From Lachnospiraceae bacterium (GTDB lineage: Bacteria > Bacillota > Clostridia > Lachnospirales > Lachnospiraceae): a DNA stretch of 39,694 bases. The position numbers and the translations under genes are program-made. The stretch lies in the NCBI GenBank assembly GCA_022790905.1, contig JAAVYC010000033.1, positions 1-39,694 on the forward strand, given 5' to 3'. Below, in pieces: positions 33,701 to 39,694 of this stretch. The notes under the pieces are model-generated. The model saw only the letters and a program-made list of their open reading frames with translations. It ran no database searches and was not told where the DNA came from. Positions within the stretch are counted from its first letter, which is position 1, and every line of letters begins with the position of its first letter.

Positions 33701-34345
33701 TTACTTCTTCTTTATGGTCTGATTTTTTACAATATTATAGGAAAGCTGCATCAGACTGTCAGACAGATGCACATTTTCCACTACAACATTTTCGTCTTTT
33801 AATTCTAAGTCCACATGGGCAAAATTCCAAATCGCATGAACCCCCATATCCACTAACTTCCTAGCTATAGAGTCCGCCTTCTCTTTCGGCATTGTGAGCG
33901 CTGCAATATCCACCTCATGCTCCTCTAAAAAATCGTCCATCTCATCTAACATACGAATCTCAATTCCGCGAACATTTCTCCCTTTTAAGAGAGGATTCAC
34001 ATCAAAAAGCCCGATGATCACGAAACCAAGCTTTTCAAACTTTACATAATTTGCAAGTGCCTGACCTAGATTTCCAGCACCTACTACAATAATATTGTGC
34101 CGCTGGTTTAAACCCAAAATTTTTCCTATTTCTTCATATAAAAATTTTACGTTATAGCCATATCCCTGTTGCCCAAAACCGCCAAAATTGTTTAAATCCT
34201 GACGTATCTGGGAAGCCGTTACATTCATCCTGCTGCTGAGCTCGTTCGACGAGATACGCTCAACCCCTTCATCCAACAAATCTCCCAGATATCTATAATA
34301 GCGCGGCATCCTGCGGATTACTGCCTGTGAAATCTCCTTTTCCAC
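33701..34345 (-). CDS. rex: Redox-sensing transcriptional repressor Rex
   Basis: A 214-residue repressor that senses the NADH/NAD+ ratio and represses fermentation and reductive genes when NADH is low. The winged-helix DNA-binding domain (about 1-80) includes ISSNELSSRMNVTASQIRQDLNNFG and GYGYNVKFL. The Rossmann NADH site is VVGAGNLGQALANY (GAGNLG at 89-94). The C-terminal helix MQLSYNIVKNQTIKKK exchanges between subunits. The start codon is GTG at 34345 with AGGAGG ten bases upstream. It is driven by a perfect consensus promoter, and the ydiF-like ABC-F gene lies just upstream, as in Bacillus. Confidence 0.96.
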   Translation of the reverse strand: MEKEISQAVIRRMPRYYRYLGDLLDEGVERISSNELSSRMNVTASQIRQDLNNFGGFGQQGYGYNVKFLYEEIGKILGLNQRHNIIVVGAGNLGQALANYVKFEKLGFVIIGLFDVNPLLKGRNVRGIEIRMLDEMDDFLEEHEVDIAALTMPKEKADSIARKLVDMGVHAIWNFAHVDLELKDENVVVENVHLSDSLMQLSYNIVKNQTIKKK

Positions 34346-34376
34346 CTTAACTTCCTCCTAACGCCAACTACCATAT

Positions 34377-34405
34377 ATTATAATCATTTTCAATTGGGCT
34401 GTCAA
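34377..34405 (-). promoter_or_regulatory. Perfect sigma-A consensus promoter of rex
   Basis: On the minus strand TTGACA (34405-34400), exactly 17 bases, TATAAT (34382-34377). The leader to the GTG start is about 25 bases. No Rex-type operator (TTGTGA-like inverted repeat) overlaps it. Confidence 0.85.
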
Positions 34406-34417
34406 TGTGTCAAAAAT

Positions 34418-36328
34418 TTAACTATTTTCCGACAAGGCTTCCCATCTTTCGTACAAAACTTCCAATCTTTCACTACAAACCGCTCTCTCCTGACCAAGTT
34501 CGTTCAATTTTGCCGAATTTGTTGCCACTGCCACATCCTGACACATCAGATCAATTTCGGCAATTTTCTGTTCCTGCTTCTCTATCTCATCTTCTACATT
34601 TTTTAGTTCACTGGCAAGTTTTCGCCGTCTCGCCTGTTCCTGCTTCTGCTGCTGCCAATCCAGTTTGTTTTCACTTTCTTCTTGGACAACCACTTCTCTC
34701 TCTGTTAAGACCTGATTTTTTATCTCCTCTTTCTTTTCCAGATAATAGTCGTAATCGCCAAGATAATTTGTCAGCATGTGATTCGATAAGTCCAGGATGC
34801 GATGCGCGGTCTTGTTAATAAAATAACGGTCATGGGACACGAAAAATACCGTTCCGGTATAATGATTAAGCGCAGATTCTAGGATCTCTTTAGAAACGAT
34901 ATCCAAGTGATTCGTCGGTTCATCCAGAATCAAAAAATTCGCTTTGCCGAGCATCAATTTTGCTAACGAGACTCGTCCTCTCTCCCCTCCACTCAAATCG
35001 CCAACCCGCTTAAAAACATCCTCATCCGTAAAAAGAAATGCTGCAAGCGTGTTGCGCACCTGCGTATTGGTGAGATTTGGATAGGCATCGCTGATTTCTT
35101 CGAATAGATTTTTTTCCATATGAAGGATCTGCTGCTCCTGATCGTAATAGCCAATATGGACATTCGCACCTAACGTAACCGTTCCGGCATCCTGCGCAAC
35201 CATTTCATTCAAGATCTTTAACATCGTCGTCTTGCCGGTTCCATTATTCCCAATCAAAGCGACATGCTCTCCTCTTTTTATTTCAAAATCAATATCTTCA
35301 AAAAGATGATTGCTTCCATAAGATTTTGCGAGTCCCTCAACTTGCAAGACATCGTTTCCGCTTCGGATATTTGGCTTTAAGGAAATCTTGATATCGGTCT
35401 GTTCCTCTTCTGGTCTCTCTATACGCTCTATTTTATTCAAAAGCTTTTCACGACTCTCCGCCCGCCTGATTGATTTTTCACGGTTAAATGACTTTAATTT
35501 GGCAATTACCTCTTCCTGATGTTTGATCTCCCGCTGCTGATTATAGTAGGCTTTCATCTGTGCCTCTCGCAGCTTTTCTTTTTTTACAGCATATTCTGAA
35601 TAATTTCCTTCATATATTTGCACTTGATGCATTGAAACTTCGATGACTTTTGAGACAACACGGTTCAAAAAATATCGATCATGCGATACGATGGCGACTG
35701 CCCCTTTATAATTCATCAAAAAATTTTCCAACCATGCGATTGAATTCAGATCCAGATGATTGGTCGGCTCGTCCAATAAAATAATATCCGGCTTTGTCAC
35801 AAGCAATTTTCCAAGCGCTACTCTAGTCTTTTGCCCTCCGGAAAGTTGATCGATCTTCTTACTATAATCCTCCGCGGCAAACCCCAAACCATTTAAGACT
35901 CCATAGACTTCACTTTTATAGCTGTATCCGCCCTCTAATTCGAATTGATGGTTCAGTCTGTTATAATTTTCTAATAATTTTTCTAACGCATCTCCTTCTA
36001 GAGTATGCATTTCTTCTTCCATACTGCGCAATCTTTTTTCCAAGGTAATGACATCATTTTTCACCGAGAGAAGCTCTTGCTCTATGCTTCTCTCTCCTGC
36101 GATCTCCTGATGCTGTGCCAGATATCCGATCGTTTTCCCTTTTGCGAGAATTACCTCGCCTGTATCGGCCGACAATTCTCCCATAATTATTTTCAAAAGC
36201 GTAGATTTTCCAGCCCCGTTAATTCCCACGATAGCGGTTTTCTCATTTTCTTCGATGTGAAAAGAGGCACCTTTTAATATTTCCTCCGTCCCAAAAGATT
36301 TGCTGACATTTTGAACAGATAGTATCAT
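34418..36328 (-). CDS. ABC-F family ATPase (YdiF-like)
   Basis: A 636-residue cytoplasmic protein with two ABC domains and no membrane part. Walker A is GINGAGKST (about 35-43) and GNNGTGKTT (about 350). Signature motifs are LSGGQKTRVALGKLL and LSGGERGRVSLAKLML, and both Walker B segments read LDEPTNHLDL/I. The P-site tRNA-interaction linker lies between them, and a Gln/Glu/Lys-rich coiled coil (about 540-636) closes the protein. ABC-F proteins act on ribosomes, and this subtype resembles Bacillus YdiF, also near rex. No antibiotic-resistance subtype can be assigned from sequence. It follows icd by five bases with a weak Shine-Dalgarno, so it is probably coupled. Confidence 0.92.
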   Translation of the reverse strand: MILSVQNVSKSFGTEEILKGASFHIEENEKTAIVGINGAGKSTLLKIIMGELSADTGEVILAKGKTIGYLAQHQEIAGERSIEQELLSVKNDVITLEKRLRSMEEEMHTLEGDALEKLLENYNRLNHQFELEGGYSYKSEVYGVLNGLGFAAEDYSKKIDQLSGGQKTRVALGKLLVTKPDIILLDEPTNHLDLNSIAWLENFLMNYKGAVAIVSHDRYFLNRVVSKVIEVSMHQVQIYEGNYSEYAVKKEKLREAQMKAYYNQQREIKHQEEVIAKLKSFNREKSIRRAESREKLLNKIERIERPEEEQTDIKISLKPNIRSGNDVLQVEGLAKSYGSNHLFEDIDFEIKRGEHVALIGNNGTGKTTMLKILNEMVAQDAGTVTLGANVHIGYYDQEQQILHMEKNLFEEISDAYPNLTNTQVRNTLAAFLFTDEDVFKRVGDLSGGERGRVSLAKLMLGKANFLILDEPTNHLDIVSKEILESALNHYTGTVFFVSHDRYFINKTAHRILDLSNHMLTNYLGDYDYYLEKKEEIKNQVLTEREVVVQEESENKLDWQQQKQEQARRRKLASELKNVEDEIEKQEQKIAEIDLMCQDVAVATNSAKLNELGQERAVCSERLEVLYERWEALSENS

Positions 36329-36333
36329 TTCTA

Positions 36334-37539
36334 TTACATTTTCTCCAGTGTTGCTCTAATCTCTTTAATAAAATTCTGACTGTTGAGTACGGTAACATCT
36401 TTTAAGGAGGTAATCAACGCCAAATCCTTTGTCATTTTTCCTGACTCAATCGTCTGAATGCAAGCTTTTTCTAACCGGTCCGCAAATTCTGACAAATTTT
36501 TGTTTTGATCTAGCTCCCCGCGTTTTCTAAGAGCTCCCGTCCATGCAAAAATCGTCGCCACTGAATTCGTGGAAGTTTCCTCGCCCTTTAAATGTTTGTA
36601 ATAATGGCGCTGCACAGTTCCATGTGCCGCTTCATACTCATAATAGCCGTCTGGTGATACCAGCACGGAAGTCATCATTGCAAGAGATCCAAAGGCCGAA
36701 GATACCATATCGCTCATAACGTCTCCGTCATAATTTTTACAAGCCCAGATATAACCGCCCTCTGACTTCATGACACGCGCTACGGCATCATCAATCAATG
36801 TATAAAAATATTCGATACCGGCCGCATCAAATTTTTCTTTATATTCTGCATCAAAGATTTCCTGGAAAATATCTTTAAACGTATGGTCATATTTTTTGGA
36901 AATCGTATCTTTTGTCGCAAACCAGAGATCCTGCTTTTGATCTAGTGCATAGTTAAAACAGCTTTTTGCAAAGCTCTCAATAGATGTGTCTAGATTGTGC
37001 TGTCCCTGTACAATTCCGGCTCCCGCAAATTGTTGGATCAGTTCTCTTTGCTCTGTCCCGTCTTCTGCCGTATAAACCAATTCACATGTTCCGGCTCCCG
37101 GGATCTTCATTTCCACGCCTTTATACACATCTCCATATGCATGTCTCGCGATCGTAATTGGTTTTTTCCAGTTGCGTACACATGGCTCAATCCCCTTGAC
37201 CACAATCGGGGTGCGAAAAACCGTGCCATCTAATATTGCGCGAATTGTTCCGTTCGGACTCCTCCACATCTCTTTTAAATCATACTCTTTCATGCGAGCC
37301 GCGTTCGGAGTGATCGTTGCGCATTTTACGGCAACTCCATATTTTTTTGTCGCCTGGGCAGACTCTACTGTCACCTGATCGTCTGTCGCATTGCGATGCT
37401 CTAATCCCAAGTCATAATACTCTGTCTTTAAATCAATAAATGGCAAAAGCAATTCTTCTTTGATGATCTGCCATAAAATCCTTGTCATCTCATCCCCGTC
37501 CATCTCAACTAACGGTGTATTCATTTTAATTTTTTCCAT
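36334..37539 (-). CDS. icd: NADP-dependent isocitrate dehydrogenase (eukaryote-like type)
   Basis: A 401-residue enzyme converting isocitrate to 2-oxoglutarate and CO2. NTPLVEMDGDEMTRILW opens it, with ITPNAARMKEYDLKEMWRSPNGTIRAILDGTVFRTPI and IARHAYGDVYKGVEMKIPG following, and ILVSPDGYYEYEAAHGTVQRHY near the end. This is the homodimeric type found in mitochondria and some anaerobes, not the Escherichia coli type. I start at 37539 (MEKIKMN) because GGAGG lies eight bases upstream; the first ATG, five codons earlier, overlaps that site. The gene follows the receiver-domain gene by 34 bases and precedes the ABC-F gene. Confidence 0.94.
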   Translation of the reverse strand: MEKIKMNTPLVEMDGDEMTRILWQIIKEELLLPFIDLKTEYYDLGLEHRNATDDQVTVESAQATKKYGVAVKCATITPNAARMKEYDLKEMWRSPNGTIRAILDGTVFRTPIVVKGIEPCVRNWKKPITIARHAYGDVYKGVEMKIPGAGTCELVYTAEDGTEQRELIQQFAGAGIVQGQHNLDTSIESFAKSCFNYALDQKQDLWFATKDTISKKYDHTFKDIFQEIFDAEYKEKFDAAGIEYFYTLIDDAVARVMKSEGGYIWACKNYDGDVMSDMVSSAFGSLAMMTSVLVSPDGYYEYEAAHGTVQRHYYKHLKGEETSTNSVATIFAWTGALRKRGELDQNKNLSEFADRLEKACIQTIESGKMTKDLALITSLKDVTVLNSQNFIKEIRATLEKM

Positions 37540-37573
37540 TGGTCTAACCTCCATGTTGTTTATATATCTCTAT

Positions 37574-38614
37574 CTAAATTTCAAAAGAAAGATTCATTGC
37601 ATATGGATTCTTTTCGCGCTTGACTACCACTTGATGGCTCACCCAACGCAACATATGAACGGTTACCCGATATATTTTTTCAAAATTCTCCCGATCCATA
37701 ATACGATATTGTACTTTTCCATTTTCGTCTTTACTTCCATCTAAATTACAGCGAAACAACAGAATCATATTTTTTTCTTTTTTTGCAAGTGTCACAGAGA
37801 CCTGATACATCAAAAACTGTGTGTGTACAAGTTCTAATAGCGTGTGCAGCGCATACGCCATACTAGGAGTCAGTTTTTTTGGAATTCCCTCTTCCACTCG
37901 ATTGTCGATTTTCAAAAAGGACTTTACTTGCGGATTGTGGAACTTTTCCAAAAGCTCCCTCTCTATCAGACCCCAATCCCGTGTTCCAAAAAAATAATAT
38001 TTTATAAAATTTTCATAGGACTCTTTTATATAACCTTGTAATTCCGCTAATACCTTCTCTGTCAAATCACCTTTTTTAGAACTCAGGTTGTTGTCCACAA
38101 ACCTCATCACCATATCCATAATGATTCCATATTCCGCCTTCTTTTGTGCTACTTCATTTTTTATCTTTTTGTGACTCTGATAGGTCTGTTCCGACTCCTG
38201 CTGCCTCTCTTCTTTTTCCTGTACTCCTTCTTTGCGCAACTCTTCCATCCGAATCGCTTCCTCGATCGGTATTAAAATATCTCCGGCTACTTTACACGGT
38301 TTTAGAATTAATTTGGACGCCCTAGATCGATTGATGGCTTCTAACGTACTGCTGATATCCTCTGCCGGTGAAAGTGCTATTGGGATCGTCCCTGGAGAAA
38401 TCTGCCTGGCAAAACAAAATAGCTCTTCCCCGCTCATAATCGGAAATTCCAATTCGCAGATAATCACGTCAATCTTTTGTTTATTCAATATATCAAGCGC
38501 TATTTCCGGGGTTGATGCATAGAGGAAAGAATACTCTTTTGGTACAACTCCCAATATTTTCTGGATACTTTTTATATGTCTCTCTTCAGAATCAACAATT
38601 AGTATTTGATACAT
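37574..38614 (-). CDS. Pseudo-receiver protein (Asp to Glu at phospho-acceptor) with C-terminal domain of unknown role
   Basis: A 346-residue soluble protein. An N-terminal receiver fold (1-125) has the acidic pair region (Asp8, Glu10), Ser82 in the switch position and Lys105 in LILKP. The acceptor, however, is Glu54 (ICELEFPIMSG) instead of Asp. A charged helix (about 125-160) leads to a helical and alpha/beta C-terminal region (about 165-346) containing LTPSMAYALHTLLELV and VSVTLAKKEKNMILLFRC. That region faintly recalls a degenerate dimerisation-plus-GHKL ATPase part of a sensor kinase; the nucleotide motifs are not recognisable. GGGGGAG lies close to the ATG. It has a good promoter, and icd follows in the same direction. 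No sensor kinase is adjacent. Confidence 0.82.
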   Translation of the reverse strand: MYQILIVDSEERHIKSIQKILGVVPKEYSFLYASTPEIALDILNKQKIDVIICELEFPIMSGEELFCFARQISPGTIPIALSPAEDISSTLEAINRSRASKLILKPCKVAGDILIPIEEAIRMEELRKEGVQEKEERQQESEQTYQSHKKIKNEVAQKKAEYGIIMDMVMRFVDNNLSSKKGDLTEKVLAELQGYIKESYENFIKYYFFGTRDWGLIERELLEKFHNPQVKSFLKIDNRVEEGIPKKLTPSMAYALHTLLELVHTQFLMYQVSVTLAKKEKNMILLFRCNLDGSKDENGKVQYRIMDRENFEKIYRVTVHMLRWVSHQVVVKREKNPYAMNLSFEI

Positions 38615-38677
38615 ATCATCTCCCCCTACATTCTATATTATTTTCTCTAAATAAGCATAGCTTTCTTGCTGACGCTC

Positions 38678-38706
38678 ATTATAGCACACTTCTTTAACTC
38701 TGTCTC
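38678..38706 (-). promoter_or_regulatory. Promoter of the receiver-icd-ABC-F series
   Basis: On the minus strand GAGACA (38706-38701), 17 bases, TATAAT (38683-38678), with an extended -10 TG (TGCTATAAT). The leader to the ATG at 38614 is about 60 bases. Confidence 0.7.
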
Positions 38707-38793
38707 TGATTTTAAAAAATAACTTTTGAGACTGTAACACTTTCTCTATTTCAGCATAAGATGAAGTGTAATTAAAAATCTGGAGGACTTCAA

Positions 38794-39012
38794 ATGAGTG
38801 ATTTAGCAGCAACAAACTGTGGATGTGGATGTAACGATGAGGGAGGATGCAGCTCTATTATTTGGTTAATTATCTTATTATCTTGCTGTGGCTGCGGAAA
38901 CAGCGGTCTTTTCGGCGGCAATGGCTGTGATGGAAATAACAGCTGTATGTGGTTGATTTTACTGCTTCTCTTCTGCGGTGGTGGAAACGGATTTGGCAAT
39001 TGCTTCTGCTAA
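38794..39012 (+). CDS. Small Cys/Gly-rich hydrophobic peptide ('chorion class high-cysteine'-type), tandem repeat
   Basis: A 72-residue peptide with 12 Cys and abundant Gly and Asn. A polar start with three Cys (9, 11, 13) precedes two similar units. Unit 1 is CSSIIWLIILLSCCGCGN (19-36) and unit 2 is CMWLILLLLFCGGGN (51-65), each a Trp-led hydrophobic segment closed by Cys/Gly. I associate this pattern with Lachnospiraceae small proteins that databases name after insect chorion proteins, a misleading label. GGAGG lies seven bases before the ATG (38782-38786). It is one of two plus-strand genes here, divergent from the receiver gene, and ends at tandem hairpins. No processing, transport or modification gene is beside it. 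Function is unknown; surface, spore or antimicrobial roles are guesses. Confidence 0.75.
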   Translation: MSDLAATNCGCGCNDEGGCSSIIWLIILLSCCGCGNSGLFGGNGCDGNNSCMWLILLLLFCGGGNGFGNCFC

Positions 39013-39044
39013 ACTTCTACACATCTTTGCATGAAATGCAGCTT

Positions 39045-39083
39045 TCTTCTTAACAAAAAAGTAAAATGCTTTTTCTAAGAAGA
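39045..39083 (+). repeat. First of two hairpins downstream of the small peptide
   Basis: Outer stem TCTTCTTA (39045-39052) pairs with TAAGAAGA (39076-39083), and inner stem AAAAAG (39056-39061) with CTTTTT (39069-39074). It is AT-only in pairing strength and has no T run after it, so it may be an mRNA 3' structure rather than a terminator. Confidence 0.5.
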
Positions 39084-39085
39084 AC

Positions 39086-39143
39086 GGAGCGTTACAAAGT
39101 AGATGAGGAATCATCTATGGAGCAACGCTCCATTTCTTTTTTT
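39086..39143 (+). terminator. Intrinsic terminator of the small Cys-rich peptide gene
   Basis: Outer stem GGAGCGTT (39086-39093) pairs with AACGCTCC (39124-39131), and inner stem TAGATGA (39100-39106) with TCATCTA (39111-39117). A T-rich run (39132-39143) follows. It lies between convergent genes and may also stop the AIM24-like gene from the other side. Confidence 0.85.
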
Positions 39144-39184
39144 ATCCGAGCCATAAATGACATCGCATTATTTCTCTTTCGCTA

Positions 39185-39694
39185 TCAGTCGATTCCCACT
39201 CTGATACCGCCACCGCGTTCAGACGGTTGAATCAACACTGAAACGGGATTATTCCCAGCCCATTCAAATGCATAAGTTTCCCCGGAATGTTGTCCGATAA
39301 AGTTCTTCCAGCTAATATCTGTTTTAATCTGTGGATCGCCGTATCCGTTTTGGCTAAACCAGCAAATGACAGCATCCGGATCCACTGAGAGCGTTTTTCC
39401 ATCCTGAATATTACTCAAAACTAATGGGTTTCCATCGGAAAGAAGCGCCACAAATGCATTATTTCCTTCTCCGGTAAGCGTTGATGTAAATAGTCCTTTT
39501 TGCGAGACTACACCCCTTCCAATAAAACGGGTACTGTATTTGCAATCCTGGGTAAATGCCAAAAGGTTCTCTGACTCTACGGAGACAGTCTCTCCAGGAC
39601 TCAATTTGTAAACGACAATATGTTGTCCCGCATTTGCATAATATGTAATGGAATCCCCAGACATTGTAACTTTCATCAATGGCAAGTTTTCACC
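39185..39694 (-). CDS. AIM24-family protein (5' end beyond window)
   Basis: The frame is open from the right window edge (reading GENLPLMKVTMSGDS) to the stop at 39185. The 5' end is missing, so the TTG at 39685 should not be taken as the start. About 169 codons are visible. The Gly-rich beta-strand pattern, with YANAGQHIVVYKLSPGETVSVESENLLAFT, GRGVVSQKGLFTSTLTGEGNNAFVAL and DPDAVICWFSQN, resembles the AIM24/TIGR00266 beta-barrel family, whose biochemical role is unknown. The C-terminal GIRVGID ends just before the shared hairpin region. Confidence 0.72.
   Translation of the reverse strand, partial: GENLPLMKVTMSGDSITYYANAGQHIVVYKLSPGETVSVESENLLAFTQDCKYSTRFIGRGVVSQKGLFTSTLTGEGNNAFVALLSDGNPLVLSNIQDGKTLSVDPDAVICWFSQNGYGDPQIKTDISWKNFIGQHSGETYAFEWAGNNPVSVLIQPSERGGGIRVGID

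Noticed and set aside
34346..34417. Rex autoregulatory operator at the rex promoter
   Set aside because: No TTGTGA/TCACAA or TTGTTAA/TTAACAA palindrome is present; the only GTTAAC palindrome in the window is the BirA-type site at bioY.
38755..38763. CATAAGATG as a sporulation sigma (E/K) -10 element for the Cys-rich peptide
   Set aside because: It resembles the -10 pattern only in part and no matching -35 is found at the right distance, so it is not called.
38790..38999. Antisense Pro/Gln-rich frame opposite the Cys-rich peptide
   Set aside because: It is the complement of Gly/Cys/Trp codons, has no ribosome-binding site and ends where the real gene does.

Overview
The window looks like a chromosomal segment of an anaerobic, spore-forming Firmicute, most likely a member of the Lachnospiraceae. 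Base composition is AT-leaning and ribosome-binding sites are strong AGGAGG-type. The gene content includes sporulation-linked families (YqfC, YqfD, a SpoVB-like flippase, a BofC-like protein, an FtsK/SpoIIIE translocase), a formate-THF ligase/FolD pair, Rex, and a small Cys/Gly-rich peptide of a type I associate with Lachnospiraceae. No tRNA, rRNA, CRISPR array, insertion sequence or prophage was seen. Nearly everything is on the minus strand. Only a secreted protein (14223-15860) and the small Cys-rich peptide (38794-39012) are on the plus strand.

Region 1 (13818 down to 1, minus) is a long, tightly packed series. It starts with a secreted repeat protein carrying a glycosidase-like C-terminus (DUF5722), then pyrimidine-nucleoside phosphorylase, yqfC, yqfD, phoH, a PgpH-like 7TM protein (frame-broken, with a degenerate HD domain), ybeY, a DUF3048 lipoprotein (YerB-like), a SpoVB-type flippase, a BofC-like protein, a BaiN/HI0933-type flavoprotein and a second flavoprotein (COG2509) that leaves the window. 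The phoH-ybeY core is the conserved Firmicute rRNA-maturation/sporulation neighbourhood.

Region 2 (13819-15930) is a 404-bp divergent intergenic region followed by a plus-strand exported protein with two duplicated thioredoxin-like domains and two FN3-like domains. It ends at a strong nested hairpin shared with the convergent rlmH operon. Region 3 (20034 down to 15933) is fhs, folD, a zinc-ribbon/TPR membrane protein and rlmH. Region 4 (25200 to 20120) is bioY (with its own promoter, BirA operator and terminator), tepA, uppP and ftsK/spoIIIE.

Region 5 (28010 to 25202) is metY-glgA. Region 6 (32955 to 28010) is nnr, alr, a MazF-type toxin with no antitoxin gene, a CBS/CorC protein and yebC, closed by a terminator. 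Region 7 (34405 to 33006) is rex, from a perfect consensus promoter, with a coiled-coil protein of unknown function. Region 8 (38706 to 34418) is a pseudo-receiver protein (Asp replaced by Glu), NADP-isocitrate dehydrogenase and an ABC-F ATPase. The right end holds the Cys-rich peptide, a tandem hairpin/terminator and a partial AIM24-family gene.

Most of the window is core housekeeping. The less explained items are the Cys/Gly-rich tandem peptide, the twin thioredoxin-like exported protein, the DUF5722 protein at the head of a housekeeping operon, the frame-broken PgpH-like gene and the receiver with Glu at the phospho-acceptor position. I saw no clear multi-gene defence or mobile system.
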